Positions 1 through 8,071 are shown, numbered from the stretch's first letter. The stretch is 64,000 nucleotides of DNA from Mycobacterium malmoense (GCF_019645855.1 NZ_CP080999.1:1984001-2048000); one strand, 5' to 3'. Made by a program: numbers and translations. The notes: a model not told the origin generated them from the sequence alone.

Positions 1-283
1 GTCCCGGCTGGATGACGTCGTTCATTCCGGCGCACACGGTGATCAGGTCCGGGCGCATCGCCAGCGCCTGCGGAACCTGCTCGCTCAGCACGTCGGCCAT
101 CCGCTTGCCGCGGATCGCCAGGTTGGCGTATCGCAAACCCGGAAAGAACGAGTCGATCAAGACGGCGAGCCGGTCGGCAAATCCGAGGAGGCCGACGGCG
201 TCGTCGCCGTCCCATAAGCCCTCGGTCTGACTGTCACCGATGGCGATGTATCGGCGGTATCCGGTCCCAATAGCACCGCACAC
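1..283 (-). CDS. SGNH/GDSL-type hydrolase, partial (runs off the left edge)
   Basis: The reverse strand reads an N-terminal segment containing IAIGDSQTEGLWDGDD, the block I serine motif (GDS) of SGNH/GDSL esterases, followed by a segment ending TVCAGMNDVI, which matches block III (G-x-N-D). The C-terminal catalytic Asp-His block lies outside the window. The family hydrolyses ester or acyl groups; the substrate cannot be told. I chose the GTG at 283 because it gives a short lead into the first beta strand; the frame stays open further upstream, so a longer start is possible. It is transcribed away from the Rieske gene at 693. Confidence 0.7.
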   Translation of the reverse strand, partial: MCGAIGTGYRRYIAIGDSQTEGLWDGDDAVGLLGFADRLAVLIDSFFPGLRYANLAIRGKRMADVLSEQVPQALAMRPDLITVCAGMNDVIQPG

Positions 284-692
284 GAAGCCGAGACTAATCG
301 CAATTTCGGGCCGCGTGGCCGCGACAAGCTGCCAAAAGTGCCCGAAAGTGGTTGTCTTCTGCAGCGGGGCGCAACGTTCGCCATCCGGCGGGCCGACGAC
401 CGGTGGGCGAATGCCCAAGTGGCGCAGAGCGGCCGCGGATCCAGTCGAACGAGGCTGGCCACCCGGGTCAGTCGCTGCGCCAAGCAGCTTTGCCAGGTTT
501 TTACAAGAAGGCTTTGTGCTAATTCACAGCCGGTTGACAACCGAGTATCCAGGAAGCGCGGCTACGGTGGTCACATCAGGTCTACTGCGCATGTGAGAGC
601 GAAGTAACGCAGGGATAATCGCCGATTTTGCGTGCGTCACCGCATGGCCGTGCGTCACCGCATGGCCATGCGTTCGAGGAAGGACTGGTGCC
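284..692. other. 409-bp intergenic region, divergent promoters
   Basis: This gap lies between the leftward SGNH hydrolase and the rightward Rieske gene. The ORFs crossing it show no family signature and look like coding-frame shadows. The one visible structure is the 18-bp tandem duplication at 632-667. I could not find a convincing DosR-like box here, unlike in front of several genes further right. Confidence 0.5.
632..667. repeat. 18-bp perfect tandem duplication
   Basis: The unit GTGCGTCACCGCATGGCC occurs twice in a row, followed by the start of a degenerate third copy (ATGCG). It ends 25 bp before the ATG of the Rieske gene, so it would lie in the 5' untranslated region or promoter and may change spacing or structure there. 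Confidence 0.8.
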
Positions 693-1661
693 ATGGTTGA
701 TCGGTCACGGCGTGGTCGATTGCGAGAACTCGGACCGCGAGTGCTGTCCGTCATCGGACACCAAGAGTGGCTGGATCGGCCGAGCTATCGGTTTGAGCAC
801 CTGCTCAGCTTCGCCTATAACGGGCTGGGCGGGGCGCGCGACTCCGTCACCAACGCGCTGCACGGCGTCTGGCTCGGGCACCCGGTGCATCCGCCGCTGG
901 CATCGCTGACGAGCGGCGCGCTCGGCACGACGGTGGCATTGGATGCGTTCAGCTTGCTGCCGGGCCGGCGCACCACCGAGGTCGGCGAAGCGTCACGGTT
1001 TGCCCGCCGCGCCCTGGGCGTGGGGATTGTGGCGAGCATCGGCTCCGCCATCACCGGCACCACCGATTGGCAGCACACCCACGAGGCGGAGCGCCGGGTG
1101 GGGTTGGTACACGGCCTGGTGAACCTGGCCGCGACCGCGCTGTACGCACAGTCCTGGTGGGACCGTCGCCGGGGCCGCAACCTCCGCGGGATCGCCCTCA
1201 CCGCGCTCGGCTACGCGATCACCCTCGGGGGTGGTTACCTCGGCGGGGCCCTGGTGTTCGAGTCCGGTGTCGGAATCGACCAGTCGGGTGAGCGGCTGCG
1301 CACCAAGGAGTGGACGCCGGTGCTGGCCGCGAGCTCGTTGAATGGGAAACCGGTGCGCGTCGAGGTCGACGGGGTGGGACTGGTGGTGTGCCAGACCAAG
1401 CCGGGAGAGGTGTCGGCGTTCGGTGAGTTCTGCCCGCACCTGGCGGCGCCGATGGCCGACGGCTGGGTCGATCGCGGGCGGATCGTGTGCCCGTGGCACG
1501 GCTCGTGGTTCGAGGCCGAGTCGGGGGAGGTGTTGCGTGGCCCGTCGGCGGCTCCGCTGCCGCGCTACGAGGCCAGGTTGGTCGACGGAATGGTCGAAGT
1601 CCGGGGCGAAGAGGAGATGCGCATCGATGCGCAAAGCGGCGGGAAGGGGATAACCAAGTGA
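693..1661 (+). CDS. Membrane DUF2231 domain fused to a Rieske [2Fe-2S] domain
   Basis: A 322-residue protein. The N-terminal two thirds look like a DUF2231 membrane domain with several hydrophobic helices (about residues 40-195). The C-terminal part is a Rieske domain with both ligand pairs: Cys247-x-His249 and Cys266-x2-His269 (CPHLAAPM and CPWHGSWF). It is probably a membrane-anchored electron-transfer protein; the partner is unknown. The ATG at 693 follows a GAAGGA ribosome site. The stop codon overlaps the GTG of the hemerythrin gene (GTGA), so the two are probably co-translated. The fusion and pairing suggest a redox or oxygen/NO-handling role, which is inference. Confidence 0.85.
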   Translation: MVDRSRRGRLRELGPRVLSVIGHQEWLDRPSYRFEHLLSFAYNGLGGARDSVTNALHGVWLGHPVHPPLASLTSGALGTTVALDAFSLLPGRRTTEVGEASRFARRALGVGIVASIGSAITGTTDWQHTHEAERRVGLVHGLVNLAATALYAQSWWDRRRGRNLRGIALTALGYAITLGGGYLGGALVFESGVGIDQSGERLRTKEWTPVLAASSLNGKPVRVEVDGVGLVVCQTKPGEVSAFGEFCPHLAAPMADGWVDRGRIVCPWHGSWFEAESGEVLRGPSAAPLPRYEARLVDGMVEVRGEEEMRIDAQSGGKGITK

Positions 1662-2143
1662 ACGCCTACGACGTCTTGAAAGAGCACCACGTCGTGATCA
1701 AGGGCCTCGGTCGCAAGGTCAGCCAGGCTCCGGTGAACAGCGAAGAGCGGCATGCCCTTTTCGACGAGATGCTGATCGAACTCGACATCCACTTTCGCAT
1801 CGAGGACGACCTGTACTACCCGGCCCTCAAGGACGCCAGCAAGCTAATCGCGGTCGCCCACGCCGAGCATCGCCAGGTGGTTGACCAGCTTTCGGTGCTG
1901 CTCAAGACGCCGCAGAGCGCGCCGGGCTACGAGCGGGAGTGGAACTCCTTCAAGACGGTCCTGGAGGCACACGCCGACGAGGAAGAACGCGACCTGATTC
2001 CCGCTCCCCCCGAGGTGACGATCACCGACGCCGAGATCGAGGAGCTGGGCAACAAGATGGCCGCGAAGATGGAGCAATACCGCGGCTCCGCGCTGCACAA
2101 ACTGCGCACCAAGGGCCGGGCGGCGCTGGTACGCGCCCTGTAG
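1658..2143 (+). CDS. Hemerythrin HHE-domain protein
   Basis: A 161-residue cytosolic four-helix protein of the HHE cation-binding family. Candidate di-iron ligands are His10/His11, His45 and Glu49 (HFRIE), His71 (AEH), and His105 with Glu109 (HADEE), the usual H-HxxxE-H-HxxxE arrangement. Such proteins bind O2 or NO at a di-iron centre. The GTG start overlaps the stop codon of the Rieske gene, which argues for a two-gene operon in which the hemerythrin-like protein and the membrane Rieske protein act together. The ligand and electron partner are not shown by sequence. Confidence 0.85.
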   Translation: MNAYDVLKEHHVVIKGLGRKVSQAPVNSEERHALFDEMLIELDIHFRIEDDLYYPALKDASKLIAVAHAEHRQVVDQLSVLLKTPQSAPGYEREWNSFKTVLEAHADEEERDLIPAPPEVTITDAEIEELGNKMAAKMEQYRGSALHKLRTKGRAALVRAL

Positions 2144-2158
2144 CAGCAGGGCGCCGGG

Positions 2159-2830
2159 CTACCTGGCCGCCGCGGCCTTCCCGTCGGCCGCGTAGATGCT
2201 GGCCAGCCAGATGTGCACCAGCGTGTCGATCACCCGGTGTTCGGGGATCGCCGGCTCCTCCGCGGTGAACGTCGCGGCCATCACCCGCTCGCTCAGCAGG
2301 TTCAGCGCGACGGCCAGGTCCTCGGCCGGGTAGGTGTCGGGGGCGGCGCCCCGCATGCGCTCCGCCTGGATCGCCACCGTGGTGTAGGTGATCCACCGCT
2401 GCATGAGTGTCGACCACAGCTGCCGGACCTCGGGGTTGGTGGCCTTGGCCGCGGCGCCGGCGACGGCGACCGCTCGATGCGACCCGGACACCTCGAAGAA
2501 CGCCTCGATGCGCGCCCGCCACAGCGTCGCGGGATCGCCGGACGGTGTGGCGCCGAGCGCCGTAAGCGCCGCGTGCGCCTTGTTATTCATTTGGTCGAGC
2601 AGCGACAACAAGACCGCATTTTTCGACTGGAAGTAGAAGTAGAAGGTGGGCCGGGAAATGCCCGCGCCTTTTGCCAGGTCGTCGACGGAGAAGTCGGCCA
2701 GCGGCCGTTCCTGCAGGAGCCGCTCGGCGGTGGCCAGGATCGCCTGTTTGCGGTCGTCACCCGAATGTTGGGATGAACGGCGGCTTCGGGAGGCGTGCAT
2801 GTATTCGGCCTGCGTCGAGCGGTCGGACAC
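2159..2830 (-). CDS. TetR-family repressor, EthR-like
   Basis: The translation follows M. tuberculosis EthR closely: SGDDRKQAILATAERLLQER, then the helix-turn-helix DDLAKGAGISRPTFYFYF, and a C-terminal ligand domain ending in DTLVHIWLASIY. EthR represses the monooxygenase ethA and binds hydrophobic ligands in a long tunnel. No Baeyer-Villiger monooxygenase lies next door here, so the target is unknown apart from likely autoregulation. I chose the GTG at 2830 because the longer frame up to 2887 would run through the AT-rich palindromic operator; ATG 2800 is the alternative start. It is convergent with the hemerythrin gene. Confidence 0.8.
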   Translation of the reverse strand: MSDRSTQAEYMHASRSRRSSQHSGDDRKQAILATAERLLQERPLADFSVDDLAKGAGISRPTFYFYFQSKNAVLLSLLDQMNNKAHAALTALGATPSGDPATLWRARIEAFFEVSGSHRAVAVAGAAAKATNPEVRQLWSTLMQRWITYTTVAIQAERMRGAAPDTYPAEDLAVALNLLSERVMAATFTAEEPAIPEHRVIDTLVHIWLASIYAADGKAAAAR

Positions 2831-2862
2831 GTGAGTTACTTTATGGACGCGTCGATATATGT

Positions 2863-2900
2863 CAACGAAATTGTTGATTAAAACCAACGATATTGTCGAT
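2863..2900. promoter_or_regulatory. Tandem palindromic operator, probably for the EthR-like repressor
   Basis: Two near-identical 16-mers, CAACGAAATTGTTGAT (2863-2878) and CAACGATATTGTCGAT (2885-2900), match at 14 of 16 positions and are spaced 22 bp apart, about two helical turns. Each is roughly palindromic (CAAC...GTTG and CAAC...GTCG). They lie in an AT-rich stretch 33-70 bp upstream of the repressor start. EthR of M. tuberculosis binds cooperatively to an extended operator in front of its own gene, so autoregulation is the natural reading. Confidence 0.6.
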
Positions 2901-3032
2901 GAAGATCGACGGATTGTTTATCGGCCGATTCGTTGATTGATCGACGGTCCGTCGAAATTCGTTTGGTAACAACCCGTCTGGTGGTCCGTCGGACGGGACC
3001 CTCAACGACGCCTTCAGCTGACGAACCGGACT

Positions 3033-3049
3033 GGTGACTTTCGCCCCTA
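3033..3049 (+). promoter_or_regulatory. DosR-like box upstream of the DUF1876 gene
   Basis: GGTGACTTTCGCCCCTA resembles the DosR/DevR consensus (core GGGACTWWAGTCCC; the 14-mer GTGACTTTCGCCCC matches 11 positions). It lies 69 bp before the DUF1876 start and is nearly the same as the site at 3425. Confidence 0.55.
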
Positions 3050-3117
3050 CATCGCGCCTGCCCGGTGGTGGTCGCATCTATTCGGGCAAATCATCCGGCA
3101 AGACAAGGAGACTGGCG

Positions 3118-3399
3118 ATGACGCGCAAGGACGACGGCACCAAGGCTTGCCACGTCGACGTGCTGATCGACGAGCGCGAAGACCGCACCCGGGCGAAGGC
3201 GCGGCTGTCCTGGGCGGGCAAGAGGCTAGTCGGCGTCGGTTTGGCGCGGCTCGATCCGGCCGACGAGCCGGTGGCCCAGATCGGCGACGAACTGGCGATC
3301 GCCCGGGCGCTGTCCGACTTGGCGAATCAGCTGCTCGCCTTGACCTCAACCGACATCCAGGCCAGCACCCACGAGCCGGTCACCGGTCTGCACCACTGA
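3118..3399 (+). CDS. DUF1876 small protein, Rv1738/Rv2632c family
   Basis: A 93-residue protein. Its core, LIDEREDRTRAKARL then LVGVGLARLDPAD then IGDELAIARALSDL, matches Rv1738, one of the most strongly hypoxia-induced DosR-regulon proteins of M. tuberculosis. The Rv1738 fold resembles ribosome hibernation factors, so a translation-silencing role is suspected but unproven. The start has a good AAGGAG site 7 bp upstream. The next gene on the same strand is itself a hibernation factor with its own DosR-like box, which strengthens the link with dormancy. Confidence 0.88.
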   Translation: MTRKDDGTKACHVDVLIDEREDRTRAKARLSWAGKRLVGVGLARLDPADEPVAQIGDELAIARALSDLANQLLALTSTDIQASTHEPVTGLHH

Positions 3400-3424
3400 A
3401 CGTGCGGCCGGGTACCGCGTTCGC

Positions 3425-3441
3425 GGTGACCTTCGGCCCTA
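3425..3441 (+). promoter_or_regulatory. DosR-like box upstream of the hibernation factor gene
   Basis: GGTGACCTTCGGCCCTA repeats the motif found at 3033 with two changes. It ends 33 bp before the ATG of the hibernation factor gene, which suggests that this gene has its own inducible promoter rather than depending only on the DUF1876 promoter. Confidence 0.55.
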
Positions 3442-3474
3442 CAGCGGCGATTTGCGAAGGCGTAGCAACGAATC

Positions 3475-4278
3475 ATGCGACAGCGACCCGATTTACCAGC
3501 CGTTCTCGACGTCGAGGTGACGACGCCTGGCCAGCTCTCCGATGCCGGGGACTACGCACGGGCAAAGATCGGTGAACTCGGTCGCCTCACCCACGAACCG
3601 GTGTTGCACGCTCGCGTCAGGTTGAGCGAGCACGGCGACCCGGCGGTGGCGCGCCGGGTGATCGCGCAGGGGAACCTCGACGTCAACGGCCGGCCGGTCC
3701 GCGCGCAGGTCGAAGGCGTCACCGCGCGGGAAGCGATCGATCGGCTCGAGGCGCGGCTGCGTCATCGACTCGAGCGCAGCGCCGAACACTGGGAAGCCAA
3801 GCGAGGCGGCATGCCACGGCTCGGTCCGCACGAGTGGCGGCACCAGTCCGAGCCCACCCACCGGCCGAAGTACTTCCCCCGGCCCGAAAGCGAACGCCGG
3901 ATCATGCGGCACAAGTCCTACAGCCTGCCGACCTGCACCGTCGAAGAGGCCGCGTGGGAGATGGAGCTGCTCGACTACGATTTCCACCTGTTCACGGAGA
4001 AGGGCACCCAGCAGGACAGCGTGCTGTATCGCGAAGGGCCCACCGAATACCGCCTCGCACAGGTCAATCCGGAAGGCGCGGACAAGCTGGCGCCGTTCGA
4101 GATGCCCCTGACCGTCAGTCCGCGGCCGGCTCCGCGGCTCACCGTGAATCAGGCCATCGAGCGGATCGGGTTGCTTGGCCTGCCGTTCCTGTTCTTCGTC
4201 GACACCGCCCGCGACCGGGGGAGCGTCCTATATCACCGCTACGACGGGCATTACGGGCTCATCACACCGGCCGTTTGA
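3475..4278 (+). CDS. rafH: Hypoxia-type ribosome hibernation factor (RafH/Rv0079-like)
   Basis: A 267-residue protein. The N-terminal ~105 residues look like an S30AE/HPF domain that would sit in the 30S decoding region. The C-terminal half (about 125-267) carries two copies of the HPF C-terminal dimerisation-type motif: HKSYSLPTCTVEEAAWEM with DYDFHLFTEK, then LTVNQAIERIGLLGLPFLFF with YHRYDGHYGLI. This two-lobed arrangement is that of the mycobacterial RafH/Rv0079 branch of long HPF proteins, which are DosR-controlled and stabilise 70S ribosomes under hypoxia. The upstream DosR-like box agrees. It is convergent with the phosphoribosyltransferase fusion, one base apart. Confidence 0.8.
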   Translation: MRQRPDLPAVLDVEVTTPGQLSDAGDYARAKIGELGRLTHEPVLHARVRLSEHGDPAVARRVIAQGNLDVNGRPVRAQVEGVTAREAIDRLEARLRHRLERSAEHWEAKRGGMPRLGPHEWRHQSEPTHRPKYFPRPESERRIMRHKSYSLPTCTVEEAAWEMELLDYDFHLFTEKGTQQDSVLYREGPTEYRLAQVNPEGADKLAPFEMPLTVSPRPAPRLTVNQAIERIGLLGLPFLFFVDTARDRGSVLYHRYDGHYGLITPAV

Positions 4279-5604
4279 CTAGCGGCCCGGCGCACCCAGG
4301 TGGTCGACGAACCAGTCTCGGGCCAGCGCGGCCGCCCGTTCGAGCGTGCCCGGCTCCTGGAACAGGTGGGTGGCGCCGGGCACCACCGCGACCTCGCATT
4401 CGGCCGGGATCTCCGCCTGTGCCTGCCGGTTGAGCCGCAGGACCATCTCGTCGCGCCCGCCCACGATCAACAGCGTCGGCGAGTGCACGTCACGCAGTGA
4501 CTTGCCGGCAAGGTCGGGCCGCCCGCCCCGGGACACCACCGCCGCGACCTTGACGCCGGGATGCGCGGCCGCGGCCAACGCCGCGCCCGCACCCGTGCTG
4601 GCACCGAAGTAACCGATCGGCAATGACGCGGTGTCGGGTTGGCCCGCCAGCCAGCCCGTGACGTCGACCAATCGGCTTGCGAGCAAGGAGATGTCGAAGA
4701 CGTTGGCGCGGTTGCGTTCTTCGTCGGGCGTCAGCAGGTCGAAGAGCACCGTGGCGAACCCGGCCTTGTTGAGGACCTCCGCGACGTAGCGATTGCGCGG
4801 GCTGTGCCTGCTGCTTCCGCTGCCGTGCGCGAACACGACGACGCCCTTCGGGCGCTCCGGGATGGTCAGATGCCCAGCCACCGAAACCGGCCCGGTCGCC
4901 ACCCGGATTTCCTCGTCGCGCAGCGGCGGATCGTCGGCGCCGCCGCCCGCCGCGTGAAATCCGCTGCGGGCACGGGCGAGTAGGGCGACCACCTCGTCGT
5001 CCGAGGTCTGCGCGAAGTTGCGGTACCCCTGGCCAACGGCGAAGTACGGCACCGGCGTTTCCAGGCACACCACCTCGTCGGCGTACCCCGCGAACTGTTC
5101 GGCGGTGTCGGTGGCCGCGATGGGAATCGCCAGCACCACCCTGCTCGCCCCCTGCGCGCGGGCGACCTGGCAGGCGGCCTGCGCGGTGGCCCCCGTCGCG
5201 ATGCCGTCGTCGACGATCACGGCGACATTGTCCCGCAACGAAATTCGGGGATGATCACCGCGGAACCGGTCGGATCGGCGGTGCAGCTCGGCCCACTGCT
5301 CGGCTTCGACCGCGGCCATCTCCCGGTCGCTGAGCCGGGTCTCGCGGACCACGGCGTCGCTGATTACCCGCACGCCGCCCTCGCCGATGGCGCCGAAGGC
5401 AAGCTCGGGGTGGAAGGGCACGCCGAGCTTGCGGACCACCAGCACGTCGAGGGGAGCCCCCAGCTCCTTGGCGACCTCGAAGGCCACCGGGACTCCGCCT
5501 CGCGGCAGGCCGAGCACCACCACGTCTTTGCCCTTGCCGCGCAAAAAGCCCATGCGCGACGCCAATCGTCTTCCGGCATCGGCGCGGTCGTTGAACTGCT
5601 TCAT
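4279..5604 (-). CDS. Phosphoribosyltransferase fused to an alpha/beta hydrolase (Rv0571c-like)
   Basis: A 441-residue two-domain protein. Residues 1-215 are a type I phosphoribosyltransferase with a PRPP loop at 131-140 (VDDGIATGAT). Residues 230-441 are an alpha/beta hydrolase of dienelactone-hydrolase type, with oxyanion segment HGSGSSR (260-266), nucleophile Ser336 in GASTG, and probable acid Asp385 and base His413. Same architecture and length as Rv0571c, a DosR-regulon member of unknown substrate. Its ATG overlaps the stop of the upstream Rv2629-like gene (ATGA), so the two should be translationally coupled. Confidence 0.85.
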   Translation of the reverse strand: MKQFNDRADAGRRLASRMGFLRGKGKDVVVLGLPRGGVPVAFEVAKELGAPLDVLVVRKLGVPFHPELAFGAIGEGGVRVISDAVVRETRLSDREMAAVEAEQWAELHRRSDRFRGDHPRISLRDNVAVIVDDGIATGATAQAACQVARAQGASRVVLAIPIAATDTAEQFAGYADEVVCLETPVPYFAVGQGYRNFAQTSDDEVVALLARARSGFHAAGGGADDPPLRDEEIRVATGPVSVAGHLTIPERPKGVVVFAHGSGSSRHSPRNRYVAEVLNKAGFATVLFDLLTPDEERNRANVFDISLLASRLVDVTGWLAGQPDTASLPIGYFGASTGAGAALAAAAHPGVKVAAVVSRGGRPDLAGKSLRDVHSPTLLIVGGRDEMVLRLNRQAQAEIPAECEVAVVPGATHLFQEPGTLERAAALARDWFVDHLGAPGR

Positions 5605-6740
5605 GATTCGAGTCTCGATTCGGATTGTTGGCCGGCAAGCCGGTCGGTCGCGACGTATCGCAGCAGGGCGCCGATTCCGTCCTCGGGTGCGATTCGGTTG
5701 CCGGCGGGGACCAAGGAGGCGCCGGTCGCGATCGCGGTGAACGGCAACGCCTCGTCGGCCCGTGCGACGCGTTCCACCGGTTCGCCGAACTCCGACAGCA
5801 CGTCGGCGTCGGGCGCCACGGTGGTAAGGGCCTTGCCGGTGACCACGGTGGCGTCGCCCAGCTCGCCGACGATCAGCGTGTCGACGTCGCCGTCACGCAG
5901 CGCCACGCAGACGGCGGCGAGCCCCTGGGCCGCCAACCCCGAGCCACGCCCGATCTCGGCTTCGAACCGGTCGGCGACGTCGGCGATCTCGATGCCGCGC
6001 CGGTGAGCCAGCTCCGCGGCCGTCAGCCGGCGGATCTCGTCGGCATCGACGCTCTGGCGCGAACCGGCGTGTAACTGCGACACCCGGTCCGCTACCCGCT
6101 CCGGCAATTCGGAAACCAGGTCCGTGCGCGAACGAACTTCGCCGCACAGGAAAACCACCGCGGGATCCGCCTCGTCCACCAGCCGCGCGAGTTCGTCGGC
6201 GACCGCGCGGCAGTTCATGCGGATAGCTTCCTCGGTGGTGTGCTGGAGGTCGCCGTAGCCGTTCCAGCCGGCGGTGGCGGGCTTGTGCACCGGATAGCCG
6301 CCGCCGTCGACGCTTATGGAGCGCACGGCGCCGCCCTGATGCAGGGTTATGTCCGCGCCGGCGTGGTCGACCGCGGCAAACACGTAGGTCGGTCGCCGCG
6401 TCTCGAGCTCGATCAGCGGCATGACGTAGGGGTAGTCCGAGAGGCGAACCACCGTCGACGTCGGCGGCCCGGCCAGGTGCTCGTTGACCAGCACCTGATC
6501 GCCGGTCGCGATCACCGCGCGGCCGCGCCGGCCGACGGCCGGCCGATGGCGCAGCACGGCTTCCTCCAGCGTGCCGAGGATTTCCGCGCCCGCCCCCAAA
6601 TCCTCGAGACGCCTGCGGATGTCGTGCCATTCCGTTTCCAGCCGCTCGGCGGCATCCGCGGTGTCGTGTGAGTCGTCGAAATAGACCGAGGCGAACGGGC
6701 CTTCGGCTTTCACCAGCCACCTGAGGCGCTCCGATTGCAT
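5601..6740 (-). CDS. Rv2629-like protein, bacterial eRF1-like (BaeRF) family
   Basis: A 379-residue protein that begins LRWLVKAEGPFASVYFDD and has the core segments YPYVMPLIELETRRPTYVF and VFLCGEVRSRTDLVSELP. This matches M. tuberculosis Rv2629, a DosR-regulon protein. The family is related to the eRF1/Vms1 fold, so a role on stalled ribosomes or peptidyl-tRNA is a reasonable guess but is not visible in the sequence alone. The gene heads a coupled pair with the downstream phosphoribosyltransferase fusion; a DosR-like box lies about 70 bp upstream, at the 3' end of the GAF gene. Confidence 0.82.
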   Translation of the reverse strand: MQSERLRWLVKAEGPFASVYFDDSHDTADAAERLETEWHDIRRRLEDLGAGAEILGTLEEAVLRHRPAVGRRGRAVIATGDQVLVNEHLAGPPTSTVVRLSDYPYVMPLIELETRRPTYVFAAVDHAGADITLHQGGAVRSISVDGGGYPVHKPATAGWNGYGDLQHTTEEAIRMNCRAVADELARLVDEADPAVVFLCGEVRSRTDLVSELPERVADRVSQLHAGSRQSVDADEIRRLTAAELAHRRGIEIADVADRFEAEIGRGSGLAAQGLAAVCVALRDGDVDTLIVGELGDATVVTGKALTTVAPDADVLSEFGEPVERVARADEALPFTAIATGASLVPAGNRIAPEDGIGALLRYVATDRLAGQQSESRLES

Positions 6741-6810
6741 GCCATCCCTCTCCGCTGTTGCGCCTTATGTATGTCGGCCAACCGTACGAAGGACGATCGC
6801 GGATGCGCGA

Positions 6811-6824
6811 GGGCCGTTAGCCCC
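6811..6824 (-). promoter_or_regulatory. DosR-like box upstream of the Rv2629-like gene
   Basis: On the minus strand GGGGCTAACGGCCC matches the DosR core GGGACTWWAGTCCC at 11 of 14 positions. It overlaps the last codons of the GAF gene and lies about 70 bp before the Rv2629-like start, so that gene and the downstream fusion would form an inducible unit of their own. Confidence 0.5.
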
Positions 6825-7995
6825 CAGATACGGGCCTTTGGTCCCGGGCGGCCGCGTCCCGCTCGTGGCGTTCGAGTTCGCGAATCCGCTGCTGGGTGGT
6901 GGAGTACTGCAGGGCGACCGCGGCGTGGTCGGCGTAACCGGCGACCAGCTCGCGTTCATCCTCGGTGAACACGGCCCGGTGGTTCGCGCGGCCGACGATC
7001 AGCGCCCCGGCGATCACGTTCGCGTCACGCAGCGGCGCCACGATCGCCGGACCGAGGCCGGCGGTGTCGGCGGTGAGCGTCAGTTCCCGGACGGCGAGCG
7101 TGGCGCGGTCGTGAAACGCGGCCCAGACCGGTGAACGGTCGGCCCGGATGGCCAGCCCGACCTCGATCGGCGCGGGGGGTGACCCGTCGATCGCGCCCAC
7201 CACCAGTCGGTCGACTTCTTCGGCGGCGGCGGGTTGGGGCGGCACGGCCAGCAACGACCACTCCGCCCCGACGAGCCCGCGCACGCGCTCGACGATCAGC
7301 TGCCGCACCGGGCCCAATTCGGTGCCGGCCAGCAACGCCATCGACACCGCGCGGGTAGCCTCCAGCCAGGCCTGCCGCGCACGTGTCTGCTCGAACAGCC
7401 GCGCGTTTTCGATCGCGATGGCCGCCGCCGCCGCCAGCGCCTGCATCATCACCTCGTCGTCCTCGGTGAAGGTCGCATTGTCGGCTTTCTCGGCCATGTA
7501 GATGATCCCGAACACCTCGCCGTCCCTGAGCACGATCGGGACACCCAGAAACGTCCGCATCGGCGGATGGTGTGGCGGGAACCCCGCCGACGCCGGGTGG
7601 GCGGAGATGTCCTCCAGCCGCAGGGGACGCGGATCGTTGAAGAACAACCCGAGCACGCCGGCACCGTGCGGGAAGTCGCCGATCTCGGCCCGGGTGGCCT
7701 CGTCGATCCCCTCAAAGACGAGATCGGACAGCTCGTTTCCCACCCCGCGCACGCCCAGCGCACCGTATCGGGCGCCGGTGAGCTCGACGGAGGCGTGCAC
7801 GATCCGGCGAAAGGTCTCGTTGAGCTCCAGACCCGAGGCCACCATCAGCATCGCCTCGATCAGCCGGTCCAGGCGGTCGCGGATCTGGACGATTTCGGCA
7901 ACCCGGTCGCGGACCTCGGCGAGCAACTCGTCCAGGTGAAGGCGATTGAGCATCCCGTCCAGCCCCGGGTTGTCTGCGTGCCCCTCCTCGCTCAC
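6817..7995 (-). CDS. DosS/DosT-like tandem GAF sensor without kinase domain
   Basis: About 392 residues from the GTG at 7995, which has a GGGAGGA site 9 bp upstream (an earlier GTG at 8013 is possible). The protein follows the sensor half of DevS/DosS: an N-terminal helix (LLAEVRDRVAEIVQIRDRLD), GAF-A (about 55-200) and GAF-B (about 220-375). The haem-ligand region is kept: His143 in HHPPMRTFLG aligns with DevS His149, and the Tyr in FGIIYM aligns with Tyr171. It stops about where DosS enters its histidine kinase domain (ERHERDAAARDQ); no H-box or ATPase domain follows and only 76 bp separate it from the next gene. Output is unknown. Confidence 0.85.
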   Translation of the reverse strand: MSEEGHADNPGLDGMLNRLHLDELLAEVRDRVAEIVQIRDRLDRLIEAMLMVASGLELNETFRRIVHASVELTGARYGALGVRGVGNELSDLVFEGIDEATRAEIGDFPHGAGVLGLFFNDPRPLRLEDISAHPASAGFPPHHPPMRTFLGVPIVLRDGEVFGIIYMAEKADNATFTEDDEVMMQALAAAAAIAIENARLFEQTRARQAWLEATRAVSMALLAGTELGPVRQLIVERVRGLVGAEWSLLAVPPQPAAAEEVDRLVVGAIDGSPPAPIEVGLAIRADRSPVWAAFHDRATLAVRELTLTADTAGLGPAIVAPLRDANVIAGALIVGRANHRAVFTEDERELVAGYADHAAVALQYSTTQQRIRELERHERDAAARDQRPVSGG

Positions 7996-8071
7996 AGTCC
8001 GACATCCTCCCACGCGTGGACGCGACTCATGACGAGGGATGATAGTGCGTCGCGCCGATGGCGCCCGCCGG

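Noticed and set aside
560..692. A DosR-like box in front of the Rieske gene
   Set aside because: Segments such as GGTCACATCAGG match too few core positions to be listed.
5893..6720. Arg-rich open frame inside the Rv2629-like gene
   Set aside because: A shadow frame; the Rv2629-type translation covers the same stretch with family motifs.
6745..6816. A frameshifted kinase remnant after the GAF sensor
   Set aside because: The gap is only 76 bp and none of its frames gives an H-box or ATP-binding motif.
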